This document shows, piece by piece, positions 1-8,317 of a DNA stretch of 64,000 bases. A program made the translations under genes and the position numbers. Positions within the stretch are counted from its first letter, which is position 1, and every line of letters starts with the position of its first letter. Source of the DNA: CAVYPR01 sp963770505. Its GTDB lineage: Bacteria; Actinomycetota; Acidimicrobiia; Acidimicrobiales; RAAP-2. Below the pieces are notes generated by a model. The model was given only the letters and a program-made list of their open reading frames with translations, was not told the origin of the DNA and did no database searches. The stretch is taken from NCBI GenBank assembly GCA_963770505.1, contig CAVYPR010000006.1:310001-374000 (forward strand), written 5' to 3'.

Positions 1-212
1 TCAGCGCGAGGCGTATTGATGAATTGCATCTTGCAATCGTGCCCGTGTTGCTCGGTTGCGGGGAACGACCCTTCGACGATTCCGGACATAGCGCCGACAA
101 CTATCGCTGCGTGGAACACGTGTGTTCGCCAGCCGTCACCCACGTCCGCCTCATACGGAACGACTGCGATGACGCCCAAGAGCTCCATAAATGAGGGAAT
201 GGGGGCCTTCAA
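1..212 (-). CDS. Hypothetical protein, 3' end cut by window edge
   Basis: An open frame on the minus strand runs off the left edge without a stop. The likely start is TTG at 212, because AGGTGG lies six bases upstream (219-224 on the plus strand); ATG at 188 is the alternative. The visible 70 residues begin MKAPIPSFMELLGVIAVV and include a small hydrophobic stretch (HAAIVVGAMSGIVEG). I do not recognise the family. Codon choice fits a real gene (mostly G or C in third position), but the piece is short and the call rests only on frame and start signal. Confidence 0.4.
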   Translation of the reverse strand, partial: MKAPIPSFMELLGVIAVVPYEADVGDGWRTHVFHAAIVVGAMSGIVEGSFPATEQHGHDCKMQFINTPRA

Positions 213-384
213 TGAGGCCACCTGGGCACTGTCCCCGACATGCCGCGACGGGTCGCGGACACCACCATCGGTAGGGGACGGTGTTCGTCCGGAGGGAGCA
301 GGACCCTATGGGGCCGTGGATTCTTGACGTGCAACGTGGCGTTGTCAGGCCCGCTCCAGCCCATCGTGTGCGATGGAACCGGGT

Positions 385-879
385 TTACACGACCAGGTGC
401 CGCTGATACCAAGTGCCGGGTCGGTCGCCGAACATTGCGGGGTCCGCGGGACCATCCGGGACGAACCCGGCCTTGATCAGCACCTTCTGGGACGCGACGT
501 TGTCGACGGTGGTTGCCGCTCTCAGAGTGCGCAGCCCGTACCGCTGGGCCGCGACCCGGCACAGTTCCTGCACGGTCGCAGTCGCCACTCCACGACCAGC
601 GACGTCCTGCGCGACCCGGTACCCAAGGACGGCCGTGCCATCTTCGAGATCGCGCAGGTTGAACAGGCCGAGAACCGTCCCGTCTTCACTGATCAGCACG
701 TGGAAGATGCAGGTGCCAGCCTCCTGCTCTGCAAGCAGCTCGTTGTACGACTTGTCGAAATAGTCGAAGAACTCCTCGCCGCGGTCAGAAATAAATTTGG
801 CGAAGTAGGCGCGGTTCGTCAACTCGAAAGCCAATACAGCCGGGGCGTGGTCGGAGCGCAAGCGCTGCAACTCGGGCAC
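385..879 (-). CDS. GNAT family N-acetyltransferase
   Basis: A 164-residue protein with the layout of RimJ/RimL-type acetyltransferases, which move the acetyl group of acetyl-CoA to an amine. The acetyl-CoA binding turn is visible as DVAGRGVATATVQ (about residues 92-104), followed by the family's late TVDNVASQKVLIKAGF motif (about 122-138), where an Asn and a Lys next to the final strand are typical. The substrate cannot be told from sequence. It stands alone on the minus strand, between an unrecognised partial gene and the IS110 element. The long plus-strand frame across it is only its complement. Confidence 0.85.
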   Translation of the reverse strand: MPELQRLRSDHAPAVLAFELTNRAYFAKFISDRGEEFFDYFDKSYNELLAEQEAGTCIFHVLISEDGTVLGLFNLRDLEDGTAVLGYRVAQDVAGRGVATATVQELCRVAAQRYGLRTLRAATTVDNVASQKVLIKAGFVPDGPADPAMFGDRPGTWYQRHLVV

Positions 880-1216
880 GGGCCAACCCTAATCAGGGAG
901 ACGCCCGAACCGCTTGGCGATTCTCTCAGCGCCGATCGATGCGACGCTACGAAGTCATTCCTACCTCGCACCGAAGCGCCGCAGGGACGTGCCCATGACC
1001 CGGCAGGAGGCATCCAGACGACACTTCGCGGCCGGAGGACGCTCCTATCACTTGTCAAGCCCCTTCTGGGGTGGCTGGGAGTGAGAACAGCGGGCAGAAC
1101 AATGACGAGCCACTCGAAGAGGGCATGCTCTTATGAGGCCACACGTTCAGAGATCGGTAGGGTCCGGGCCGCGGGTCGGCAGGTCCTTCCGAAGGTCAAC
1201 CCTGTCGGGTGACAGT
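880..1216. other. Intergenic region without a recognisable gene
   Basis: No frame here has a start signal or family resemblance. The only structure noticed is a short hairpin with arms CCCC and GGGG around TTCT at 1060-1071 and a second one, AAGAG-GGCATG-CTCTT, near 1117-1132. It separates the GNAT gene from the insertion sequence and may contain older insertion debris. Confidence 0.4.
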
Positions 1217-1247
1217 TATGGGGTGAGCCAAACCCGCGGCCGCGGAA

Positions 1248-2288
1248 TCAGCCACGCGGGAGGCGGCGGTAGACCTCTCGGGCGACGTAGCGCTTGAGAA
1301 TTCGGATTACCTCGAGCTTGGAGCGACCCTCTTTCACGCGGCGCTCGAAGTAGACACGGGTCTCGGGGTCATGGGCGATCCGCACCAGGACGATCCGCCA
1401 CAGTGCGCTATTCGCGTGGCGATCCCCGCCGCGGTCAAGACGGTGGCGCCCGGACTTGCCTGATGACGCGGGGATCGGTGCCACACCGCACATATGCGCC
1501 CAGGCGGCCTCTGAGCGAAGGCGTTCGGGGTTGTCGCCGGCGGTGACCAAGAGTGCGGCCGCCGTGTCGTGACCAACACCGAAGAGCGCGAGGAGCTCGG
1601 GGGCTGCGGCGTTGACGAGCGCCTCGAGCCGCCTGTCGAGTTCGGCCAGCTCCTCGTCCAAAGACAGCACCCGGTGGGCGAGTGAGGAGAGCGAGGCCTT
1701 GGTGGCGGCAGTGACCGGATCCCCCGACTGCGAAGGTCGCAGGGAAGCTGCCGTGTCCACCAGCGCCTGGATCCTTAGGCCCCTAAGCCGTTGATTGAGC
1801 TGGTCAGGGGCGGTGATCACCAGGTGGCGCATCTGGACGATCGCCTTCGTGCGGGCCTGGCGAGCAGAGCGCTTGGCGACAACGAGGACTCGGATGGCTT
1901 CGACTGCACCGGTGCGCTCCTTGGGGACATTCCTCGCTCGGCCGCCGAGAGCCGCCCGAGCCGCCTCGACGGCGTCGAGGGGATCGGACTTGCCAGATCG
2001 ACGCCGCTCGGCCCGGTTGGGTCGGTCCACCTCGATCACTTGGACACCTTGGCGCCGGAGGAATCTGGCCAGCCCGGCGCCATAGGCGCCGGTGCCCTCG
2101 ACGCCGACCTTGCCTACCTCCCCGAAGCTCTCAAGCCACGAGAACAACTCCTTGTAGCCGTCCGGGCTCACCTCAAAGGGCTTCCTCCCGAGCAGAGCAC
2201 CGAGCGGGTCCAGGGCAGCTGCAACGTGGACGTCGAGGTGGGTGTCGACACCACCGGTCACCCCACGGGCAGCTTCTACGATGGTCAT
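1248..2288 (-). CDS. IS110-family transposase
   Basis: A 346-residue DEDD transposase, the recombinase of IS110 elements, which moves the element through a circular intermediate. The N-terminal RuvC-like domain shows the acidic residues expected: Asp in GGVDTHLDVHV, Glu in GVEGTGAYG, and the paired Asp in KSDPLDAVEAARAA. The C-terminal Transposase_20 part shows the helix-hairpin-helix piece LLALFGVGHDTAAALLVT and the SGK-GRHRLDRGGDR-ANSALWRI segment with the conserved serine region. Start: ATG at 2288 is preferred because AGGAAGGG lies six bases upstream; ATG at 2294 and 2327 are in frame but sit badly against that site. The protein looks intact. Confidence 0.93.
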   Translation of the reverse strand: MTIVEAARGVTGGVDTHLDVHVAAALDPLGALLGRKPFEVSPDGYKELFSWLESFGEVGKVGVEGTGAYGAGLARFLRRQGVQVIEVDRPNRAERRRSGKSDPLDAVEAARAALGGRARNVPKERTGAVEAIRVLVVAKRSARQARTKAIVQMRHLVITAPDQLNQRLRGLRIQALVDTAASLRPSQSGDPVTAATKASLSSLAHRVLSLDEELAELDRRLEALVNAAAPELLALFGVGHDTAAALLVTAGDNPERLRSEAAWAHMCGVAPIPASSGKSGRHRLDRGGDRHANSALWRIVLVRIAHDPETRVYFERRVKEGRSKLEVIRILKRYVAREVYRRLPRG

Positions 2289-2552
2289 GGCCATCCCTTC
2301 CTTCCTGTAAGTGGTGAGGGGTGGCACGGCCGTCCCGTATCGGAGCGACGGGGGGTTCCGGCCTGCTCGAACAGGCTGGGCCCATCACCCTTCCTTCGGA
2401 ACGGGACGTGCCCGTTTCTGTGCACTGCTGAGCCGCTCGACCGACGACGCCAGCAGGCGTCACACACATCAAGTCAGGTCTAGGGACCCAGTGCTCCCGA
2501 ACCTATTGAGAACCAGCCGCAAGGCGGTGGACCCTCAGGGACATTGTCATTG
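2289..2552 (-). ncRNA. Candidate bridge (guide) RNA region of the IS110 element
   Basis: In IS110-subgroup elements the non-coding end upstream of the transposase encodes a structured RNA that pairs with donor and target DNA. This stretch sits in exactly that place. Two clean hairpins are visible: GCCTG-CTCGAA-CAGGC at 2361-2376 and ACGGG-ACGTG-CCCGT at 2401-2415. No protein frame here resembles anything. The RNA ends and the guide loops were not determined, so this is a position-and-structure call. Confidence 0.35.
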
Positions 2553-2783
2553 CTATGGGGTAGTTCTCACAACTGTCGCGCCGCCCGGCTCTAGCCGCGG
2601 AAACAGATGCCAGCAGATTTGCCTCAGGAACTGGACAAGGAGTTCAGGGGTGAACTCTGCATCGGGTCCGTCGAGTTCTGACGGCAGGGGAACTCCCAGC
2701 TCCTTCGCAGCGCTAATCATTCCCGGTCCGATGGCCTTTCCGAGCGTACTGAGTGCTCCACCCGCAGCGACGATGTCCAGCGT
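2553..2783 (-). pseudogene. C-terminal tail of the phosphoesterase, behind an in-frame amber codon
   Basis: Reading on in the same frame past the TAG at 2784-2786 gives 76 further residues before the next stop (TAG, 2553-2555). They are protein-like: a segment GGALSTLGKAIGPGM, then ELGVPLP, then an acidic segment AEFTPELLVQFLRQICWHLFPRL. Bacterial phospholipase C-type phosphoesterases of about 530 residues end in this way (LGKAIG..., a charged linker, a final helix with HFFP). The two pieces together make 530 codons. So the gene was once longer and the amber codon is secondary, or is a sequence error. The last ten residues may derive from the neighbouring IS110 end. Confidence 0.65.
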
Positions 2784-4145
2784 CTATTGGGGCACCGGCT
2801 GGGCCTCGACCGTTGCCCATGTCGCCGGGTCACGGGGGGCTTCGAGCGAAAACACCCTCTCGAAGGTGCGCGCTGCGGCATCCCGCCGGGTGAACGCATC
2901 ACCGAGACTCCACATCTTCCGCAGCGTGGCGATCAGAGAGGTATGGCGGTACTCCTCGCTGTAGACCGATCCCGGCTCAACCCACGGGGAGACGATGATC
3001 GCTGGGACCCGATAGCCCGAACGGTTGAAGGTGAAGCCGAGTTCCCCCGCTGGCGCAGCGGCGTCGGGCGGTGGGACTGGTCCCGGTGCCACATGGTCGT
3101 AGGTGCCACCCGGCTCGTCCCAGCCGATCAACAGAGCGGTATTCCAGACATTGGTCCCCGAGGACGAAGTCATGGACCGGTACGCATCGTAGATGCGCTC
3201 CAAGAATGCTTCGCCCCCGAGCAGCGACGACGGGGGGTCGAATCCGAGGTCGGCGTTGTTGCCGATCATCGAACGGCTCAGGGCTGGGTGGTAATCGTTG
3301 TGCCCCGAGGCCATGTCCGGCTCGATGAGTGAGAAGTCGGGCAGGGTGCCCGCGGCGGCGTCTTTCTCGAACTCGCTGAACGGTACGAAGTGCGTGGCCA
3401 GGCGGTGTTGCAACCGGGAGAAGTGGATGACGCCGGTGAAGGACAGAGGCATCGGCTCGCCGACGTAGACCTTCCAGGTCTTGCCATGGGCTTCCAAACG
3501 CTCAAAGAGGGTCTCGGCGTTGTTCTGCGTCATCCACTTGGTTGCCGGGCTGTTCACCACCAGCCCCGACGACGTGGCCGCCGTCCAGAACGATCGGTTC
3601 ATGAAGGTCTGGGAGGGGACTTCTGAGAACCAGTGGTCGAACACGCCGAAGTCGCGTGCGATGCCGCTCAACACCGGGAGCTGCTCAGGCGTGTAGCCAG
3701 TCATGATCTGGGCGTACTCGTCATACGTGGGCTGGCGTCCTACTTCCCCGGTGAAGGTGGAGATGTAGTCGGTGACGAAGCCGTTCATGGTCGGCGTCGC
3801 ACCCGGCGACGGAGCGTTCCACGGTGCGCTCACGCCTTCGCCGATCTTGCCCCTGTTCTGGTCGTCGAGAGTGTTGAAGAGCTGGGTGTTGGTGTGGAAG
3901 AACTCCTCGCCCGAGTCCGGATTGGGCGAGTCCATGTCGGTGGCGATGCCGTAGGGAACCACCTTGCGCCCTGCACCGTGTTCGGCCCACTCGGGGATGG
4001 GGTTGCTCAGGTCCTTGCCGAGCACGCCCTCGAAGCTCTTGTTGTCCTTGGGGCCGTAGAGGCGACCGAGCACGTTGTCGAGGGACCGGTTCTCGAAGAG
4101 GACGACCACGACGTGGTCCAGGGCGTGGCTCCGTTCGTTCGTCAT
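2784..4145 (-). CDS. Phosphoesterase family protein (phospholipase C / acid phosphatase type), truncated
   Basis: A 453-residue member of the phosphoesterase family (PF04185), which cleaves phosphodiester or phosphomonoester bonds. The N-terminal metal site motif is clear (DHVVVVLFENRSLDNVLG, residues 10-27). So are IEPDMASGHNDYHP (about 270-283), GWDEPGGTYDHVAPGPVPPP (about 347-366) and the late VPAIIVSPWV. There is no signal peptide or twin-arginine motif, so it is probably cytoplasmic, unlike the secreted PlcABC enzymes. The start is supported by GGAGG eight bases before ATG. The frame ends at an amber codon, and a family-like tail continues beyond it (see the adjoining entry). The catalytic core is complete, so activity may survive. 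Confidence 0.85.
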   Translation of the reverse strand: MTNERSHALDHVVVVLFENRSLDNVLGRLYGPKDNKSFEGVLGKDLSNPIPEWAEHGAGRKVVPYGIATDMDSPNPDSGEEFFHTNTQLFNTLDDQNRGKIGEGVSAPWNAPSPGATPTMNGFVTDYISTFTGEVGRQPTYDEYAQIMTGYTPEQLPVLSGIARDFGVFDHWFSEVPSQTFMNRSFWTAATSSGLVVNSPATKWMTQNNAETLFERLEAHGKTWKVYVGEPMPLSFTGVIHFSRLQHRLATHFVPFSEFEKDAAAGTLPDFSLIEPDMASGHNDYHPALSRSMIGNNADLGFDPPSSLLGGEAFLERIYDAYRSMTSSSGTNVWNTALLIGWDEPGGTYDHVAPGPVPPPDAAAPAGELGFTFNRSGYRVPAIIVSPWVEPGSVYSEEYRHTSLIATLRKMWSLGDAFTRRDAAARTFERVFSLEAPRDPATWATVEAQPVPQ

Positions 4146-4360
4146 TCGTGTCTCCTCCGTGGCCCCCTTCGATCGGCCGCTATTTCATACCAAGAAGCCG
4201 TTTCCCCGTCCGTGTGCTCTCTGCCAGCCGGGCCATAGCGCCCCACCTTGACGCCGGCCATAAGCATATGGGGCATGACGCCCATGGGCCGTTAGGTGCG
4301 GTCAACTTCCCGGCCTCACGGGACCTTCCGCCAGCCATCTTGGACGCGGTGCTCGAATAG

Positions 4361-4621
4361 CGGCAGTGCTTTCCAGTTGATCGGCATAACGTCGGCGTTG
4401 CCGAGGTGGGGGGCCTTCAGCACACCATGACCAACCTCAGGGAGTCACTGGGCACCGCGATGGTCGGTGCGGTGCTGGGCTCGAGTCTGACCGCAGGTCT
4501 CACCCACGGGATCAACAACAATGAGGCCATCCCCGAGCAGATCCGGGCCTCGGCGAGCGTCAAGCTCGAGAGCGGCGTGCCGTTCGTCTCGGACACCGAC
4601 GACGACTCTCCTGGGCCTTGA
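4361..4621 (+). pseudogene. Remnant of a DHA2-type MFS drug transporter (C-terminal end only)
   Basis: Translation gives VGGLQHTMTNLRESLGTAMV and GAVLGSSLTAGLTHGINNNE, then IPEQIRASASVKLESGVPFV and SDTD. This is the last transmembrane helix and following loop of EmrB/QacA-like permeases, which export drugs by proton antiport; their usual text is GGLQNT..NLGASLGTAL....IP..V...A...L..GVPFVSD. The frame closes with TAG at 4358-4360, so the other roughly 400 residues are missing. The fragment starts where the phosphoesterase's upstream region ends and stops just before the RDD gene. It is best read as a decayed gene, although an annotator could call the 71-residue frame from GTG 4406. Confidence 0.7.
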
Positions 4622-4625
4622 CCCT

Positions 4626-5141
4626 CTATTGCGCTTTTTGCGTGTCGGGCCGCCTGGCGAGGAACCGGAGCTTTGCGGCTTTGGCGTCGAAGTCGTAGAC
4701 AACCGAGGTGTCGGCGATGACGTCGTACAGGGCGCGTCTCTGGCGCCCGACGATGATGCCGACGAAGCCGAGGCCGAGGCAGATGAATCCGAGCGGGAAG
4801 GTGATGACACGCACCGCCGCCCGTCCGGCATGGAGGTCGGAGCCGTCGGAACGCACAACTCGCAACCCGAGCAGGGCCTTACCCGGAGTCTTGCCCGACG
4901 CCGAGTAGCAGTACCAGTAGTAGATGCACCACCATGCGGCGAGCGGGATCGACCACCAGGGTGAGGAGGGATTGACCGAGACGTCGGCGCCGACGACCAG
5001 ATGGAGGACGGCCGTGACGAGCGCCACGATCGCGATGAAGCTGCCGAAGATGACCCCGGTGTCGACCACGTAGGCCACGAACCGGGTGATGGCGCCGGCA
5101 TAGTGGCCGAGCAGGCTCGTTTCCTCGACCTTGGTCTTCAT
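4626..5141 (-). CDS. RDD family membrane protein
   Basis: A 171-residue RDD-domain protein. The conserved Arg (ITRFVAYVVDTGVIFGS, residues 18-34) and the DIIAD-type end of the domain (RRALYDVIADTSVVYD, about 134-149) are both present. Three or four hydrophobic segments are predicted (about 22-48, 63-80, 110-130). In RDD proteins of Gram-positive bacteria the function is mostly unknown; some act in ion transport. Its ATG overlaps the stop of the upstream gene by four bases (ATGA), so the two are translationally coupled. Confidence 0.88.
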   Translation of the reverse strand: MKTKVEETSLLGHYAGAITRFVAYVVDTGVIFGSFIAIVALVTAVLHLVVGADVSVNPSSPWWSIPLAAWWCIYYWYCYSASGKTPGKALLGLRVVRSDGSDLHAGRAAVRVITFPLGFICLGLGFVGIIVGRQRRALYDVIADTSVVYDFDAKAAKLRFLARRPDTQKAQ

Positions 5142-5941
5142 GGATGCTGCTCTCCGTCGTTTTGCAGGAGGAGCGGCGGTCCCTCCGGGGCGTCACCGAG
5201 CCGTTTCGGCATGGCCCGGGCGGCCCACCGGAAGATCAGCGAATCGAGGCCGATCCCCTGTCGGCGGACGGCGTCGAGCCCCTCCGAGGCCAGACCGCCC
5301 GTGGAGTGGGCGATGATGGCACCGAGGTCGGTCTGTTCAACCAGCGCCGTGAGGTCGAGCTTGCCCACCAAGGCGTTCAAGTCCAACTGATCGAGCACCG
5401 CATTGAGGTCAATGTGCTCGAGCACGTCGCCGAGGGGTACGACGTCGAGGGCGGTATTTGCTGCCTTGCCCACGTAAACCGGGACCCGCTGGGCCGCCAG
5501 CCTGGTGGCCTCGTCCCGGTACATCGCGCCGCGCCGGCGGGCCGGCTCCAACACCCGAGACGCCGTTGTGGTCGATACGCGCACGATTGGCAGGCGGGCG
5601 GTGAGGTGAGCCACTCTCGCCCCGCTGTCAACCAGCAGCTCGGCAGCGTCCAGCGCCACCCGCTGCCCCTCCAGGGCCAACCCGAGCAGGGTGTCACCGC
5701 GCATCGTGTTGTCCGTCCTCACCGGCGAGCGGTCCTGGCCAGCAGCCGTCACTCGCACGCTGCCCACGAGCCCGACAGCCAGCTCCGTCAACGTCTCGAT
5801 CCGGCGGCGCCACGACGGGCGGCCGCCGCTGGCCAGCTGCCCAACCACGACGAGCGGCTCGCCCGATCCCGGCTGGTAGCTGCGGGCTTCGGCCGTGGTC
5901 TCCACCGCGCTGTCACTTCCTCCGGGCGCTTGGTCGGACAT
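5138..5941 (-). CDS. Hypothetical protein with nine- to ten-residue DLxALV repeats, coupled to RDD
   Basis: A 267-residue protein of unknown function. The N-terminal half is Ala/Val-rich with an Arg patch. The region about residues 170-215 carries a run of short repeats, IDLNAVLDQ, LDLNALVGK, LDLTALVEQ, TDLGAIIAH, each amphipathic, with Asp at the second position. Such repeats are common in actinobacterial proteins encoded directly beside or fused to RDD domains, and may form a stack at the membrane surface; that role is inference. No signal peptide or clear membrane helix. It overlaps the RDD gene by four bases and is probably its partner. Confidence 0.7.
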   Translation of the reverse strand: MSDQAPGGSDSAVETTAEARSYQPGSGEPLVVVGQLASGGRPSWRRRIETLTELAVGLVGSVRVTAAGQDRSPVRTDNTMRGDTLLGLALEGQRVALDAAELLVDSGARVAHLTARLPIVRVSTTTASRVLEPARRRGAMYRDEATRLAAQRVPVYVGKAANTALDVVPLGDVLEHIDLNAVLDQLDLNALVGKLDLTALVEQTDLGAIIAHSTGGLASEGLDAVRRQGIGLDSLIFRWAARAMPKRLGDAPEGPPLLLQNDGEQHP

Positions 5942-6023
5942 GCGACGGCTCCGGCAGTCCCGCTCAGTCGCGCCGCAACGGCGGGCGGCGGGCGCAGCGA
6001 TGCTTCAGCATGACGTCAGCTTG

Positions 6024-7514
6024 TCACGCAGCCGGCGTGACTGTGGCCAGGGAGCCCCGGTCGCTGCCCTCGGGGGGCGTGGGAGGCTCCGCGTGCCCCC
6101 GAATGAGGAGGAGGCCCACCTGCCAGACGACCTCGACGACCACGGCGGCGATCAAGCCGGCCAGGCTCAGCCAGAGAAAAACGATGCCGATGCCGATGCC
6201 GTAGCCGGCGATCCGGAATCCGTCCACATGGGCCCGGATGAAGTCGGCCACGTGCCCGAGGGCGACCGGCACCCTGGCGGCAACCCGCTTCACCCAGGCC
6301 CTGATGCGGGCAGCCAGCGCGGACTCGCCGAACACAAAGGCCAGCAAAGCGGCGATCAAGCCCACGATGATGACCACCCACATGAACGAGACAAGACCGG
6401 ACGTCGTCGCTTGCAGGATCGCCCGCATCGACCCCTTCGCCTGCCCGGTCTTGGCCAGACTGACCACCTCATTGGTGACCCAGATCGTCCCAGCCCAGGT
6501 CGCCAATCCCACGATCACCGCACCGATGCCCATCTGGACCACCGTTCGCAGCTTCCTCGGGGATACCACGATGGCCAACACGGCCAGTACAACGGTCAGC
6601 AACAGCATCAGGACCAGCGCCCGGTGCAATTTCTTCAGTGCGACCTGCGCGGCGTGGAGGGTGTTGGACCTGAACACGACGATCTGCCCGAAGCCCGGCG
6701 GAAGTGTCACTCCCAGCTTGTGGCTCAGCTGTTCGACCTGCTGTGACGGCATGCCGTTGGCTGTGGCCAGCGGGGGGACCTTGGTCAGCAGCCCCGAGAG
6801 GACACCGTGGTGCTCCAGGGTCGAGATCGTCTGGTCGATCAACGGCAGGGTGTTCAGCACCACCTCGTTCCCGTTGAGCACCAGGTTCCCACTGGTCTTG
6901 CCCTCGAGAAGGTTCACGGCCGACGAGTGGGCCTTGGCCACCGCGGCGAGGAGCACCCTTTGGAACGTGGGGGACACCACGAGCTTGTGTACGGCGCTGT
7001 ACACAACCTGATGGAACGCTCCCACGACCGGCGCCACGATGACCTGCGCCTTCTTCGGCAGCACCTTGTCGAACCGCTCCTTGGGGTTGACGGCGGTGAC
7101 GACTTCGTTGGCGACGTAGGTCGATATTTGGTCCTGGACGTTGGGATCCTGGATCGCCGTGTTGACGTGTGAGACGAACACGTCGGTGTTGAGCACCTGA
7201 CGCACTGCCCAGATCGAGAGCGACGACACGAAGAGGCAGATCGCGAACAGCACGACCAGGAAGGTCGCGAAAAAGCGCCGCACACGACGAGGCCGACGAC
7301 GACCGGCACCATCAGACCCAGAGCCGCCGGCAGCGACTTCGGGATCCGCACCCTGTCCTCCTCCGGCAGCGCCCGCGGTGGGCGGAGCTTCCTCGGCCGA
7401 ACCGCTTTCCACCTCGGAAGACGTCTCGCCACCCTGCTTCGCAGGTCCTGACCCGGGCGCGCTCGCAGCCTCACCCTCATCGTGGGGCACAGTGCCTCGT
7501 TGCTCCTCGCTCAT
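6024..7514 (-). CDS. Integral membrane protein with disordered N-terminus and large outer loop
   Basis: A 496-residue membrane protein of unknown function. Residues 1-75 are low-complexity and rich in Gly, Ala, Glu and Pro, then come an Arg cluster (RRRPRRVRRFF) and a first transmembrane helix (about 80-102). A loop of roughly 190 residues follows, probably outside the cell, in which NTDVFVSHVNTAIQDPNVQD recalls the start of the extracytoplasmic part of many actinobacterial proteins of this shape. Four more hydrophobic segments lie between about 300 and 470. It shares the minus strand with the RDD pair but is separated from it by 82 bases. Confidence 0.75.
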   Translation of the reverse strand: MSEEQRGTVPHDEGEAASAPGSGPAKQGGETSSEVESGSAEEAPPTAGAAGGGQGADPEVAAGGSGSDGAGRRRPRRVRRFFATFLVVLFAICLFVSSLSIWAVRQVLNTDVFVSHVNTAIQDPNVQDQISTYVANEVVTAVNPKERFDKVLPKKAQVIVAPVVGAFHQVVYSAVHKLVVSPTFQRVLLAAVAKAHSSAVNLLEGKTSGNLVLNGNEVVLNTLPLIDQTISTLEHHGVLSGLLTKVPPLATANGMPSQQVEQLSHKLGVTLPPGFGQIVVFRSNTLHAAQVALKKLHRALVLMLLLTVVLAVLAIVVSPRKLRTVVQMGIGAVIVGLATWAGTIWVTNEVVSLAKTGQAKGSMRAILQATTSGLVSFMWVVIIVGLIAALLAFVFGESALAARIRAWVKRVAARVPVALGHVADFIRAHVDGFRIAGYGIGIGIVFLWLSLAGLIAAVVVEVVWQVGLLLIRGHAEPPTPPEGSDRGSLATVTPAA

Positions 7515-7867
7515 CCCAGGTGTCTCCTCGCTCGGGACCCGCCTGACGTCCGGGCCACATTCTTATCGGCCCCGGTTCGAAATGCCCGGACCGCCAACAT
7601 GGATCTTTCCAATTCGCAACGGGCCGGTAGGGGAAATATGGCGCTGCACACAGCCGACACCTGCCGGCCTGTGAGGCGCTTATGCCGCATGGAGTACGGC
7701 GTCGAGGCAGTAAACGGCGACGAAGCCATGCGGCAGACCCGACGGTCCTGAAGGACGCGGACCATCCAAGTCAGAGAATTCGCAGCGTACCCCACCGCAC
7801 CGGCGGCAGGGCCGTTTGACCTCGCCGAAGCACCGCGATTGGCAATCGGCTCATGCGATCGCCTGGT

Positions 7868-7873
7868 TATACT
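7868..7873 (+). promoter_or_regulatory. -10 box of the PLDc_N-SHOCT gene
   Basis: TATACT, five of six to consensus, lies 32 bases before the ATG and leaves room for a short leader with AAAGGA as ribosome site (7897-7902). No convincing -35 hexamer was found at 16-18 bases. Confidence 0.45.
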
Positions 7874-7905
7874 CCGGAAAAATCCCGCCTTAGAAAGGAT
7901 TCCTC

Positions 7906-8298
7906 ATGCTTGCCAGCTCGTACCCGATCCTGGATCTGTTTTGGACGATGGCGATGTTCTTCCTGCTCTTCTTCTGGATCTTCATCCTGATCCAGATCAT
8001 CATCGACATCTTCCGCAGCCACGACATGGGTGGCTTCGCCAAGGCGCTGTGGCTGATCGGCATCCTGATCTTCCCGCTGCTCGGCGTCCTCATCTACCTC
8101 ATCGCCCGCGGCGGCAAGATGCACGAGCGCCAGGTCCAGGCGGTCCAGGCGCAGCAGAAGGCGATGGACCAATACATCAAAGAGACCGCCACCTCGGGAT
8201 CGTCGGCGGACGAGCTCGCCAAGCTGGCCGATCTGAAGAGCAAGGGCGTGCTCTCAGACGCCGAATTCGAGGCACAGAAGGCCAAGTTGCTCAGCTAG
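7906..8298 (+). CDS. PLDc_N / SHOCT domain membrane protein (copy 1)
   Basis: A 130-residue protein. Two N-terminal transmembrane helices (about 9-34 and 48-68) enclose the PLDc_N signature IFRSHDMGGFAKALW; then come a basic HERQVQ linker helix and a C-terminal SHOCT motif (ADELAKLADLKSKGVLSDAE, then FEAQKAK, about 101-128). SHOCT is a short oligomerisation motif common at the ends of actinobacterial membrane proteins; its role is unknown. A paralogue at 45339-45731 has the same length, and a hand alignment gives 86 of 130 identical residues. It is monocistronic: a -10 box lies upstream and a strong hairpin follows. Confidence 0.88.
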   Translation: MLASSYPILDLFWTMAMFFLLFFWIFILIQIIIDIFRSHDMGGFAKALWLIGILIFPLLGVLIYLIARGGKMHERQVQAVQAQQKAMDQYIKETATSGSSADELAKLADLKSKGVLSDAEFEAQKAKLLS

Positions 8299-8317
8299 CC
8301 ATCGGCAGCACCCTTTT

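Larger units (their letters stand above)
1217..2561 (-). mobile_element. IS110-family insertion sequence, approximate ends
   Basis: One IS110-type transposase with a non-coding stretch of about 265 bases on its 5' side and almost none on its 3' side. This is the arrangement of the IS110 subgroup, not IS1111. The octamer TATGGGGT occurs at 1217-1224 and at 2554-2561 and brackets about 1.34 kb, a normal IS110 size. I use it as a tentative boundary; an 8-base match over this search space could be chance. IS110 elements usually lack long terminal inverted repeats, and none was seen. Confidence 0.5.

Noticed and set aside
373..1212. A 279-codon plus-strand frame over the first kilobase
   Set aside because: It is antisense to the GNAT gene for most of its length, its composition is not protein-like, and no start signal precedes it.
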